Assembly: GCF_002847305.1 (NCBI RefSeq)
Contig: NZ_CP025410.1
Coordinates: forward strand, 1 to 64,000
Direction of reading: 5' to 3'
DNA: 64,000 nt
Source of the DNA: Paracoccus tegillarcae
Lineage (GTDB): Bacteria; Pseudomonadota; Alphaproteobacteria; Rhodobacterales; Rhodobacteraceae
The notes below the pieces were generated by a model. That model saw only the letters and a program-made list of their open reading frames with translations, had not been told where the DNA came from and made no database searches. Of the stretch, positions 9,963 to 17,830 are shown in pieces (positions within the stretch are counted from its first letter, which is position 1; the number at the start of each line of letters is the position of its first letter). The position numbers and the translations under genes are program-made.

Positions 9963-10446
9963 TCAATAGGTTCTTCATCTGCGCGAGAGGTTCAGGTTGT
10001 CCACAGGCTGACGCTCGATCCGTGATCGTCTCGCTTTCAGCCTGCAAGGCCCTGCGCTGCGCTCCGGGCTGGACAACCTGCCGGCATCGCCGCGCCCGCG
10101 ACAGGGATTGTCACCCGAAGGGCCGAGACCCGCGTTGCGGGGCTCGGGCGAAGGGCGGGCCATGCCCGACCGCAGCTAAAGCCCGGTCCCGGCAAGGCCG
10201 GGGGTCGCCACAGGAAATTTCATGTATAAACTCAGTGTCATCAAGTTGCGAAGCGAGATCATGAAATATCTGCCGATGCTCGGCGGAACACAGTTTGCCA
10301 TCTGGCTCGGATGGGCGAACCGCTATCGCCCGCGCCGAACACCAGCAGGTGACGACCAGCGACGACAGACATGAAGGGCGATCAGACGCGCCCTGGCCCG
10401 CCGCGGCACCGCTGTCCTGCGCGCTTCTCGCGGCTCTGATTCTCTG
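9963..10446. other. Intergenic stretch, no gene recognised
   Basis: GC-rich sequence with local palindromes (CCCGCGTTGCGGG near 10130) and a widely spaced dyad, ATTTCAT at 10217 against ATGAAAT at 10261. No reading frame with coding character or ribosome-binding site was seen. Confidence 0.4.
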
Positions 10447-10567
10447 GCCGGCTGCTTGCCATCCGGCGCAGCTGAATATGGGCGATGCGCTGTCCTATGC
10501 CTGCGTCAGGGCCGAACAGGTTCCGCTGCTCTACAAGGGACGGGATTTCAGCGAAACGGTGGCTTAG
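10447..10567 (+). pseudogene. vapC remnant (C-terminal 37 codons)
   Basis: The frame reads [20 protein letters not shown] and then [15 protein letters not shown] to a stop. This lines up with the end of the intact VapC at 61536-61961 ([33 protein letters not shown]). The PIN active-site Asp in NMGD is kept, but the N-terminal catalytic residues and about 100 codons are missing. It is a diverged homologue, not a recent copy. Its last bases lie inside the 47-bp direct repeat at 10551. Confidence 0.75.
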
Positions 10568-10597
10568 TCCCAGATCAATCGTGAATTACGGATACCC
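10551..10597. repeat. 47-bp direct repeat, left copy
   Basis: Identical to 10969-11015; the two copies are 418 bp apart and flank the membrane-protein gene at 10586-10930. This copy includes the last codons and stop of the vapC remnant. Confidence 0.9.
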
Positions 10598-10930
10598 CGT
10601 TTTAATCGTGGACCGGCTTCCGTCAGGCAGCAGGCACAGTGTCCGGTCGGCAAAGAGGTCAGAAACGACCTGCATTTCACCCTCCTGCTGACGGCATTCA
10701 TCGGCGGTCAGGTGATTTGCCCGCCTCGCCTCTGCTTGTGCTTTGGCGTTCTGCACCATCATGAGGCCAACAATAGTTCCGAGAAAAATCATGGTGCCCG
10801 CTCCGAACATCATGGAAACCCCGCCAATGCCCATCCTATCCGATGAGTAGCTCCAAACACCGAAGCCAATGACGGCAAAGCCCATGATAGCGGATGCGAT
10901 AAAAAGTGGGTCTGAAATGATACTTTCCAT
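10586..10930 (-). CDS. Small two-TM membrane protein in a direct-repeat cassette
   Basis: 114 residues. Two hydrophobic segments (about 9-27 and 36-58) suggest a two-helix inner-membrane protein. A soluble C-terminal tail has two Cys (DECRQQEGEM and TLCLLPDG), perhaps a disulphide if it faces the periplasm. No family recognised. Its last codons (STIKTGYP) run into the left direct repeat at 10551-10597, and the right repeat begins 39 bases upstream of its start. The A/T-richer base composition differs from neighbouring plasmid genes, which suggests transfer from elsewhere. Confidence 0.6.
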   Translation of the reverse strand: MESIISDPLFIASAIMGFAVIGFGVWSYSSDRMGIGGVSMMFGAGTMIFLGTIVGLMMVQNAKAQAEARRANHLTADECRQQEGEMQVVSDLFADRTLCLLPDGSRSTIKTGYP

Positions 10931-10968
10931 TTGATCCTCATTGTGTGTGGGATACTGCCCGAGATTCT

Positions 10969-11015
10969 GCGAAACGGTGGCTTAGTCCCAGATCAATCGT
11001 GAATTACGGATACCC
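10969..11015. repeat. 47-bp direct repeat, right copy
   Basis: Identical to 10551-10597. Sequence on either side differs between the two copies. Confidence 0.9.
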
Positions 11016-11141
11016 ATTTTTTCTAGCCTCGCTCGTGCAAAAAGCAGGAGTGGTGTAACCTCGTTCAGTTCTTCGAACGGCTCGTATTTTTTAGGCCGGC
11101 GCATCATCAGCTTGAATTTTTTCCATCTACGCATTGTCAGG

Positions 11142-11534
11142 TTAATTTTCCTGATCGGCCCGTTCGATCATATTGATTGTAGCTCGCGCGGACTTTCGTA
11201 ACCCCAGGCTGTGGCTTTCGTCCGTAACGCACCGGCGCGCCGCCTCGACAAAGGATGGCAGCGCCGGATCGTCCAGACGCAGGCTGACATGCTTGCTGGT
11301 CCTCGTCTGCGGCGCCGGCACGCCGCCATGTTGCGCTTGAAAGTCATAGAATGCAGGCGGAACCCGGACAGCTTTAGGCGCGATCTCGTCTTCATGAACG
11401 ACCGGCTCGATACCGGACTGCTGAACAGCCTCGATGATTATTTCAGTGAGTGATCTTCCGCTACGTTCCGCCTCACGCTCCAAGCCCCGTCTCAACGGGA
11501 TCGGCATCCTTATGGGTAAAATAGGCGTTGCCAT
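11142..11534 (-). CDS. Putative double ribbon-helix-helix DNA-binding protein
   Basis: 130 residues. Residues ~4-38 (a short LPIRMP strand followed by LRRGLEREAERSGRSLTE and a helix) look like an Arc/CopG-type ribbon-helix-helix. A second strand-helix unit begins at KHVSLRLDDPALPSF (~82) and continues to SLGLRKSARATINMI. Two RHH units in one chain recall VirC2, though sequence similarity is not evident. A perfect 14-bp palindrome at 11562-11575 lies just upstream, consistent with autoregulation. It could be an antitoxin without a visible toxin, or a transfer/partition regulator. Confidence 0.55.
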   Translation of the reverse strand: MATPILPIRMPIPLRRGLEREAERSGRSLTEIIIEAVQQSGIEPVVHEDEIAPKAVRVPPAFYDFQAQHGGVPAPQTRTSKHVSLRLDDPALPSFVEAARRCVTDESHSLGLRKSARATINMIERADQEN

Positions 11535-11561
11535 TGAAAGATGCCTCTTGTTGCGACAATC

Positions 11562-11575
11562 AATGTATATACATT
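11562..11575. promoter_or_regulatory. Palindromic operator candidate
   Basis: AATGTATATACATT is a perfect 14-bp palindrome located 28 bases upstream of the RHH-like gene start at 11534. RHH repressors commonly bind such sites in their own promoters. Confidence 0.5.
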
Positions 11576-11603
11576 CAACAGCGCAAACAAGCGCATTCGC
11601 GTC

Positions 11604-12083
11604 TTAGTTGCGCTGCAATTTCCGCCAGTCTTTGGGCAATGTGAACTGGCCTGCCCAGAGACCCGATCTGCTCGCCCTGGCGGCGCGTTGTGCTTCGGCA
11701 TATGCGTGGTTGCGGTCGAAATACGGAACCGCCCATCCGTTGCGGACGAGCCATTCGCCCAGGTCTCGGCCGTGTGCTGTGCATCTTGCCAGCCAGCGCC
11801 AATACCTATCTTGGCCCTCGGTCCTGCATGATACTGGTCCAGCTCCAAGATGATCCGCAAGCATGTGGGCAGCTCTCTGGCCGCATCGCCATCGTCGGCC
11901 CGAAGGGCTGTAGCAGACCTGCCCGGCTTCAGGGGCATCGACGCCAGAAATCCTTATCCTCTGGGAACGGATCTCGATTGTGTCGCCGTCGATCACGCTG
12001 GCCCGGCCGGCGACATGACCGGCAATTACCGGCGTGGCGAACTGGAACGCAACCACAGCCATCAGCACCAGGCCGTGTCTCAC
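11604..12083 (-). CDS. Secreted staphylococcal-nuclease-like protein
   Basis: 159 residues with an N-terminal signal peptide (~1-21, hydrophobic MAVVAFQFATPVIAG). The SNase/thermonuclease fold follows: VIDGDTIEI (~34-42, Asp ligand), RIRISGVDAPE (~47-57, with Arg and the Asp-Ala-Pro-Glu signature) and a Tyr/Arg region RYWRWLA. The C-terminus YAEAQRAARASRSGLWAG is the usual YxxAExxAxxxxxGLW ending. It would cut DNA or RNA in the periplasm. It is distinct from the second SNase at 62475-62873. It may process DNA during transfer or scavenging, but that is inference. Confidence 0.8.
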   Translation of the reverse strand: MRHGLVLMAVVAFQFATPVIAGHVAGRASVIDGDTIEIRSQRIRISGVDAPEAGQVCYSPSGRRWRCGQRAAHMLADHLGAGPVSCRTEGQDRYWRWLARCTAHGRDLGEWLVRNGWAVPYFDRNHAYAEAQRAARASRSGLWAGQFTLPKDWRKLQRN

Positions 12084-13033
12084 GGCTCTGCCCTTGATCG
12101 CTCAACAAGACCTATAAGCGACCCGGAAAGGTTAAACTGTCCGGCAAGCTGCAACCGCGTGAACGCGCGAAGTGCTCCCCCTGGGCTGTGGATAGGGTGC
12201 GTCGGATGATTTCGGTTCGCGTCGATGATCAAGACCGCCAATGCCGCGCGCATCGAGCCGAATACCTGCAAGGCTTCTTCCCAAGCTGAAGCATTGATGC
12301 CCAGGTCAGGTAGGAGCATGATCGCAACGCTTCGCAGATGCCTGTCTGTCATCTGTTCCCCAACAGGGCAAATGGCATCGAGACAGAACCGGAAATTCTG
12401 GCCGGCAATGGATCTGATCTTCTCGGGGGTCAGCCAGGACAGATCGTCGGGATTGCCAGCAGGACTTAAGCCGCCGATACTTTTTTCTCTGCATTCTGCG
12501 CCGCTAGGCGCAGACTTAAGGAAATCGTTGTCGGCCCGATGGCGGGCCGGGTCAAAGCCCTGGCTTTCCAGCGCATCGGCCAGCGCCAGAACCATGCCGC
12601 CGGCACCGGCGGCGGGTTCCGACACGGTGATGAATCCCTGCGCCTCGATCTGTGCGGGTGCATCGCCAAGGCTCATTTCGGCCATCAGGCGACTGATCTC
12701 ATAGGGCGTGAAAAACTGCCCGAGACCAGCATCTAGCGCGCCGATCTCGGCGGCGACCTGGCCGAAGAAGTCGAGGCCGCCGCCGGCAATGGCCTCGATG
12801 GCGATGGCCATCATTTCGGGCATCCGGCGTATATCGTCCTTGTTCGGAAACCTGCCGACGCAATCCATATACTCGGCTTCCAGCCGGTCCTGTTGATCGG
12901 CAAAGGGTGAGGCACGCTTGGCGAGGGCGCAATAGGCCATTTCACAGAACAGGCGGAAGATCTCGGTGCGGGTTTTCGAGCGATCGAATTGGTCGAGCGC
13001 GCGCACGAATGCGGTCACGGCGGGATGGGCCAT
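12080..13033 (-). CDS. Chimera: N6-adenine methylase N-terminus fused to RepC C-terminus
   Basis: 317 residues from the Met at 13033 (AAGGAA ribosome-binding site 6 bases upstream). Residues 1-~175 match plasmid N6-DNA methylases: all-helical start, the FTPYEISRLMAEMS motif and a SAM-binding SEPAAGAGGMVLALAD. The catalytic DPPY/NPPY half is absent. From ~RADNDF (near residue 177) the protein instead matches the C-terminal part of the RepC at 30187-31437: LPDLGINASAWEEA against LPDLGIRPSAWEDA, and VLIIDANRNHP against VLVIDANQHRA. The join lies in a GCCCGC..CGGGCCGAC stretch shared with repC. Methylation is unlikely without motif IV. Whether the RepC part affects replication or incompatibility is unknown. 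Confidence 0.75.
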   Translation of the reverse strand: MAHPAVTAFVRALDQFDRSKTRTEIFRLFCEMAYCALAKRASPFADQQDRLEAEYMDCVGRFPNKDDIRRMPEMMAIAIEAIAGGGLDFFGQVAAEIGALDAGLGQFFTPYEISRLMAEMSLGDAPAQIEAQGFITVSEPAAGAGGMVLALADALESQGFDPARHRADNDFLKSAPSGAECREKSIGGLSPAGNPDDLSWLTPEKIRSIAGQNFRFCLDAICPVGEQMTDRHLRSVAIMLLPDLGINASAWEEALQVFGSMRAALAVLIIDANRNHPTHPIHSPGGALRAFTRLQLAGQFNLSGSLIGLVERSRAEP

Positions 13034-13091
13034 GTCAAATTCCTTGTCGGGATGTGGGTGCCGCCGCGCCATAAGGCGCGGCGCGGCTGCG

Positions 13092-13688
13092 TCAGATGTG
13101 TGTCCAGTCGCGGGACATGATGTTGCTGACGGAATAGCGCCCGCCGTTTTCGGTGCTGATGAACACGGTCCGGTTGCTGCGTCCCCATTTTTCCCGCGCG
13201 ATGCGGAAGGTCTGCAGCTCGGCTCCGTCCGAAAACCGCAAGGGTGTCGCCAGACGGATCACGTCGCCCGACTTCAGGCGGCGACCAGAGCGCGCGGCAT
13301 GGGCACGGCACCGCATCCGCCAATCGAGGGCAAATTCGGCGCTGGTCGGCGACAGCAGGTCCAGCAGCTTCGCGGGGGCCTCGGCCTGATTGGGACCGCT
13401 GGTTTCGTCCATGTCCTTGTAACCCCATTCGCCCTTACGGCTCGTGGTTAGGAACACAGCAGCGAAAGTATATCCGCCTGTGGCGTCAGTCTCGAAATAC
13501 CCGGTTGGGTCGCGCCCGGTGTCCAACCGGCCGACGGCGGGCTCGGCGCGGACCGCCGCATACCAGACCGCGCCCCTGCGGCTGATCAGGACGGGGAAAC
13601 CCCGCCCTGTCTCATTGTTCCAGGTGCAGAGCCGGGCGATTTCATCGCGGATGATTGCGGGGGTGTCGGGATAGATGAGCCAGCCCAT
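13092..13688 (-). CDS. Conserved plasmid hypothetical protein (198 aa)
   Basis: 198 residues, soluble, opening with MGWLIYPDTPAIIRDEIARL. It lies immediately upstream of the chimeric methylase gene and is transcribed with it. I recognise it only as a hypothetical often seen beside ArdC, DUF3768 and ParB-like genes on Rhodobacteraceae plasmids. No catalytic motif is evident; the central AVWYAAVRAE and TFAAVFLTT stretches suggest a beta-rich fold. Confidence 0.65.
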   Translation of the reverse strand: MGWLIYPDTPAIIRDEIARLCTWNNETGRGFPVLISRRGAVWYAAVRAEPAVGRLDTGRDPTGYFETDATGGYTFAAVFLTTSRKGEWGYKDMDETSGPNQAEAPAKLLDLLSPTSAEFALDWRMRCRAHAARSGRRLKSGDVIRLATPLRFSDGAELQTFRIAREKWGRSNRTVFISTENGGRYSVSNIMSRDWTHI

Positions 13689-13689
13689 A

Positions 13690-14316
13690 TCAGCCCCTCC
13701 GCGCGTTGAGGGCGATCAGGATCAGGTCGCGCAGTTCTTCCAGTGGATGCGCATCAGCGTCATCCACGCGCGCGGCGGGGTCATTCTGATCGGGGATTTC
13801 ATCCAGAATGCGCTGTGCCAGCAGGTCGACCAGATCGGGCAGACGGGTATTGGCATAGGCATGGGACAGGTCGCGATACTCGATCAGTTCTCCGGTCAGG
13901 TCCACGATCCGGGCAAGGGCTTCGCCGATCTCGCCCAAAGGGGCATCATGGACGATCTGCCATTCCTCCGCGTCCCGGTGAAAACCATAGACCGACCAGA
14001 AATCATGCTCGCCGGGATTGCAAACTTCGATGCTGCCGCCCATGTCGCGAACAGGTGACACGCAAAAGCCCGTGAAATCAAAAATGGTCGTGCCACGCGG
14101 CAGGCCGTTGAAGCTTTGGCCAAGAGCGGCTTGGTCGATCTGTTGACCAGCGCGGCGATACTGAACGGCACTGATCCATTTTCCAGCTTCGGATGCTTTG
14201 GCGCGGAGATCGTCCAGCGTGAAGGTGCCGAGATATTCGCCGGTCACATCGAACGCGGCCCAGAGATTGAGCCAACGACCCTCGTTGCGCGTCAGGCCAT
14301 CAAAGTTGTGAAACAT
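13690..14316 (-). CDS. Conserved plasmid hypothetical protein (208 aa), under leader module C
   Basis: 208 residues from the Met at 14316 (MFHNFDGLTRNEGRWLNLW), chosen because an AAAAAAGGAAA ribosome-binding site lies about 7 bases upstream; the frame is open further upstream through the leader module. Acidic C-terminal third, no membrane segment, no recognised catalytic motif. The stop is one base from the next gene start, so both are likely one operon with the chimeric methylase. Confidence 0.65.
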   Translation of the reverse strand: MFHNFDGLTRNEGRWLNLWAAFDVTGEYLGTFTLDDLRAKASEAGKWISAVQYRRAGQQIDQAALGQSFNGLPRGTTIFDFTGFCVSPVRDMGGSIEVCNPGEHDFWSVYGFHRDAEEWQIVHDAPLGEIGEALARIVDLTGELIEYRDLSHAYANTRLPDLVDLLAQRILDEIPDQNDPAARVDDADAHPLEELRDLILIALNARRG

Positions 14317-14325
14317 GGTCGATTT

Positions 14326-14620
14326 CCTTTTTTGCGACGGTCCCGCCTTGGTCTCTGCCGTGGTCGGGGTGCCCATAATGGGCCGGGGTTTCAGAAGAGG
14401 ACGCGGAACGCGCGCCTCTCCTGAAAGCCTGGCTCCCGCCGAGGGCAGGAGGGGGACCCGATCAAGGGTCGGTCGTAGGGGCGAGGGGAGGGGGATCACC
14501 CGGCCTGCACAGAGCCGAAGGCGAAGGAAGGCTGGGGACACCCCTCGCCGCGTGAAGCGACCGCGCCCTTGAACGGGGGAACCGGCGGTTCCCTGAACGG
14601 CCGCGGCCACGCGGCCCAAC
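14326..14620. repeat. Leader-module repeat C
   Basis: About 295 bp matching the gene-proximal part of 9599-9962 and 59521-59881. The distal terminator part is missing: similarity ends near 14620, where unrelated sequence begins. It runs up to the ribosome-binding site of the 208-aa gene. Confidence 0.85.
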
Positions 14621-15055
14621 GAAAATGTGGATTGCCACCGAAGTCTTCCTCAGGTGGCCACTATTCTTCCTTTGTGGCGTGATCTGCTGGACCTGATCGC
14701 GGGGCGCACACGAGTTCGCTGTGGCCGCGGCGTCGGCATGGGATGGACGCCCGTGCGTCATTGAGGTTGTGTAGCGCGGATCGACACGAACGGCCCAGAG
14801 CTGCCGTTCGCCAGAGTGGCCATCGCCGCAGCGCGGCTTCCCCATACCTGACCTTCGTGGCACCGTGCAGCATCGTTCAGGGCTTCAAGGTCAGCAATGC
14901 GGGACGAAGTGAGCTTTCGCTGCAGCTACGCTAAGGTCTGCTTCCCTCGCAAACCAGCCGGTGACGCACCGCCGGTAAAGGAGCCAAGGTACGTCTGTAG
15001 GACAGATCGGAATGAACCCCACTTGTCTTTTTTCTAAGTTCCTTAGGACACGAAC
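14621..15055. other. Non-coding stretch with diverged repeat (14790-14935)
   Basis: No gene seen. Around 14790-14935 the sequence resembles 15830-15965 on the other side of the acetyltransferase gene (shared GCGCGGCTTCCCCA, TGGCACCG.GCAGCAT and CAAGGTC.GCA.TGCGG blocks). Confidence 0.5.
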
Positions 15056-15631
15056 ATGACAGAAATCAAACATGGTCTGCCTTCGGGCATGGAGAGCGCC
15101 GCCGCACAGCTCTATTGGGAAGCTTTTGGCGGAAAATTGGGCAAGCTTCTTGGGCCGAGCCAGCGCGGCGAACGCTTTTTTTGCGAAACGATCAACCGAT
15201 CCTCCATTATTGCCGCCACGCAAGATGGAGAACTTCTTGGGATTGTCGCCTTCAAATCAGATGGAGAGGGATTTTCCCGCGCAGGGGTAAAGGACCTCTT
15301 TCGACACTATGGAATTGGAGCAATTTGGCGTCTTATTCCACTTGCAATGCTGGAACGATCTTCCGCAGCAGATACGTTGCAAATGGACGGAGTTTGCGTC
15401 AGCGCTTCGGCGCGTGGGAAGGGCGTTGGCTCGGCTCTTTTTGACGCTCTCTTCACCTATGCCCACGAGCGCGACTATCGCTACATCACGCTGGACGTTA
15501 TTGACACAAACCCACGCGCTAAAGCCCTTTACGAACGACTTGGTTTTGAGGCGACGAAAACCGAAGGCACCTCTTTTCTGAAGCCGCTCCTTGGTTTTTC
15601 CTACGCCACTAAAATGCGACGCGCGCTCTGA
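15056..15631 (+). CDS. GNAT family N-acetyltransferase
   Basis: 191 residues. The acetyl-CoA binding motif A is clear: a beta strand with LQMDGVCVSASARGKGVGSA (Q/RxxGxG/A as ARGKGVGSALF, ~120-130). Motif B follows as LDVIDTNPRAKALYERLGFE (~150-170). It would transfer an acetyl group from acetyl-CoA to an amine; the substrate cannot be told. A weak AGGA ribosome-binding site precedes the start. It is a single gene between two diverged direct repeats (14790 and 15830), with lower GC than the transfer genes, so it looks like an acquired cassette. Confidence 0.8.
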   Translation: MTEIKHGLPSGMESAAAQLYWEAFGGKLGKLLGPSQRGERFFCETINRSSIIAATQDGELLGIVAFKSDGEGFSRAGVKDLFRHYGIGAIWRLIPLAMLERSSAADTLQMDGVCVSASARGKGVGSALFDALFTYAHERDYRYITLDVIDTNPRAKALYERLGFEATKTEGTSFLKPLLGFSYATKMRRAL

Positions 15632-16005
15632 CCTGGTCCTCAAGACGTATGACTAAGAGCTTTGGAAGGCGCCCGAAAGCATATTTTGAAGCCAAGGAAT
15701 TTGAAGCGCTCGCTTTTGCCCAAAGGGGACTTTAGCTGCGTTACAGAATATCGGTTAGTAAGGGCTCGGAGCAGACATGCGGCGCAGCAGCGGGTCGAAC
15801 AGCCGGCAGGCATCAGCGGACGTCGCTCCCGGCCCGAACCTGCCGTTCGCCTGTGCCACCAACGCCGTGGCGCGGCTTCCCCAAACCGGCCATCTGTGGC
15901 ACCGCGCAGCATAGTCCAGAGCCCCAAGGTCGGCAGTGCGGACGAAACGGACCTTCGTTTTCTCATGACTAATGTCCGCTGAGCCAATTCAACCGCAGAA
16001 AACCT
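15632..16005. other. Non-coding stretch with diverged repeat (15830-15965)
   Basis: No gene seen; holds the partner of the repeat at 14790-14935. Confidence 0.5.
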
Positions 16006-16560
16006 TCATGCGTTTTGGCCGTGGGCTACCTTAATGAGTGCCAGTTGCTCTGTCGTTGGGCCACCCTCGCCAACATGAAATTGCGACTTGATCCTTGCAC
16101 TGCCAAAGCTGGAAGACGGCAACAAGTCCGGCCCGGAAGGTGGCAAAGCAAGTCCACAGCGCAGGCCGTACTCTCCGGATGGCGCAACGATCATGAACTG
16201 CGTCTTCGCGCGATACCCCACATATGTTTTGCACGGCACGCGTTCGGTTCCTGGCAGCTCGGCGGCTTTGGTGTCTATCGCCTCAAAAAGGCGTTGTGCG
16301 CCGGGTTTTCCTTCGAAGAGTGCTGTAACAAGATCATCCGTCGCCTCGTATTCGTTGCCTGATGCGGCTTCCTTGATGATCGCGACGGCGGTGTAATGCC
16401 CAAGTCCGTGGGTAGCCTTAAGATGGGCCACCAGATCCTTATCGTTTCTCTCGCAGCGCTCTTCGGTGACGACCTCGCGCCAGTGATCGAAGGTGTGGCC
16501 CGTCTTGGTCTTCAAGTTGCCAATGATCCGATCATGCATTTCTCTCGGTGAGAGTGCCAT
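16006..16560 (-). CDS. DUF4287 / DUF5655-type protein
   Basis: 184 residues from the ATG at 16560, which overlaps the stop of the upstream gene (ATGA). The N-terminal ~60 residues (MALSPREMHDRIIGNLKTKTG, WREVV, LKATHGLGHYTAVAIIKEA) match my memory of DUF4287, with a helix-hairpin-helix-like HGLGHYTA. The remainder resembles the DUF5655 type that follows it in many proteins. Function unknown. It forms a three-gene operon with an AHSA1 protein and an ArsR regulator, a common arrangement. Confidence 0.7.
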   Translation of the reverse strand: MALSPREMHDRIIGNLKTKTGHTFDHWREVVTEERCERNDKDLVAHLKATHGLGHYTAVAIIKEAASGNEYEATDDLVTALFEGKPGAQRLFEAIDTKAAELPGTERVPCKTYVGYRAKTQFMIVAPSGEYGLRCGLALPPSGPDLLPSSSFGSARIKSQFHVGEGGPTTEQLALIKVAHGQNA

Positions 16561-16979
16561 CACACTGCCTCCACCGCCATACCGTCAATCGCGGTCGGCA
16601 GCTTCTTTCCAATGATGGTTTTCCAGCCCTGACCCAAAATGATGCGCGGGATGATGTTGGAAACTTTGAACCCTTCCTGAACAAGCTGCACTTCTGTGCC
16701 CGCCTCAAGCGGCGACAGGAAAATTGTCACCTTGGTGTCGATTCCGCCGCCTTTCCAAGAGAACGCCAATCGACTTTGCGGTTCTAGATCCAGCACCTTG
16801 CAGTCGACGATGCCGTCGAAGCCCGGCGCAGGTTTCGTGAGGAACTGAAACTGGTGGCCAACTTTGGGTCGAAAGTCGTTTGGCATCAGCCATTTCTCAA
16901 TGTGCTGGCTGTCTGTCAAAGCGGCCCAGACCATCTCCTGCGGATAGGCCAAGCGGCGCGTCACGTGTATCGTTTTCAT
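16560..16979 (-). CDS. SRPBCC / AHSA1-domain protein
   Basis: 139 residues. It has the START/Bet v1-like AHSA1 pattern: KTIHVTRRLAYPQEMVWAAL at the start, DSQHIEKWLMP (~25-35), a FDGIVDCKVLDLEPQSRLAF segment and a C-terminal helix. The family binds small hydrophobic ligands or assists Hsp90; with an ArsR partner it is usually part of a stress or toxicity response. It lies 14 bases downstream of the regulator gene. Confidence 0.75.
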   Translation of the reverse strand: MKTIHVTRRLAYPQEMVWAALTDSQHIEKWLMPNDFRPKVGHQFQFLTKPAPGFDGIVDCKVLDLEPQSRLAFSWKGGGIDTKVTIFLSPLEAGTEVQLVQEGFKVSNIIPRIILGQGWKTIIGKKLPTAIDGMAVEAV

Positions 16980-16993
16980 GGCCGAAGCCTCCT

Positions 16994-17311
16994 TCAGTTC
17001 TTCTGTTTGTTAAGGTGACTTTCCAAGGCGTCGAACGCCCCAGCCCACTGGTTGCGAAACGGGTCCAGCCAATCATCGAGCAGCAGTAATTGTCCGACCT
17101 CGACCGCGTAGTACCTGTTGCGTCCGACCTTTCGGTCGCGAACGAGGCCTGCATCCTTAAGAACGGCGAGATGTTGGGAGACCGCCGACTGTGAAATATC
17201 GGTGCGAGCCGTCAGGTCACTGACCGTACGATCTTCATCAATCATCGCGGCAAGCATATCCCTTCTGACAGAGACGGAGAGGGCACGGAAGATATCATCG
17301 AAGTTCGACAT
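16994..17311 (-). CDS. ArsR-family transcriptional regulator
   Basis: 105 residues with a winged helix-turn-helix: FRALSVSVRRDMLAAMID, TVSDLTARTDISQSAVSQHL (recognition helix ~40-58), KDAGLVRDRKVGRNRYYAV (wing). No metal-binding Cys pair is present, so it is not a classical arsenic sensor. First gene of the ArsR-AHSA1-DUF4287 operon, probably autoregulated through the A/T-rich region upstream of 17311. Confidence 0.8.
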   Translation of the reverse strand: MSNFDDIFRALSVSVRRDMLAAMIDEDRTVSDLTARTDISQSAVSQHLAVLKDAGLVRDRKVGRNRYYAVEVGQLLLLDDWLDPFRNQWAGAFDALESHLNKQKN

Positions 17312-17830
17312 GGAAACCCATTAGTTGTAGCTTATGGATTAATGCATTAGTGATGGCTAATTCGTCAACAGTTTTTTTCTACCTAAGTCTTGGTGGCCAG
17401 CAGATGAGAGAGCGCCAAAGCAGCCGTTCGTGCACCGCGCAGCATCAAGTAAATTGGGCTCGAAGCGGACATGCGGCGGTGCGGCATGCACCTCGCCCTG
17501 GCACGCCAAGCCTGCGGACGGTGACGGCCCAAAGCGGACCTTCATCCCGACGCCGAGCGCCGCGTTGCAGCTTCTCCAGACCTGCCATCCGCTGCGGGTG
17601 CTCGATTTCTTTAGTGTCTGAGGTCCGCACTGCGGACCTTCCTGCCGTTCGCTACGGGCGCAGCATCACAACCCTAGTCTGAGGCAAGATCGGCCGCAGG
17701 GTGGGAAGCGGTCATTCGCTGCAAGCGCGACATAGTACCGCGCAACCTGTGTAACAGACGCGCAGAATCTGATTTATTTTAGGATGACTTGAGAGACAAC
17801 AGTGCTGTGTACGATTGCGAGACGACCGAG
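17312..17830. other. Non-coding stretch with repeat fragments
   Basis: No gene recognised. Contains further members of the diverged repeat family (GCACCGCGCAGCAT at about 17430; TGCCGTTCGCTACGGGCGCAG at about 17643). Confidence 0.45.

Noticed and set aside
10217..10267. ATTTCATG ... CATGAAAT dyad as an operator
   Set aside because: Arms are short and 35 bases apart with no gene close by.
13690..14619. Longer 309-aa version of the 208-aa protein
   Set aside because: The extra 101 codons lie in the leader module repeat; the internal Met at 14316 has the ribosome-binding site.
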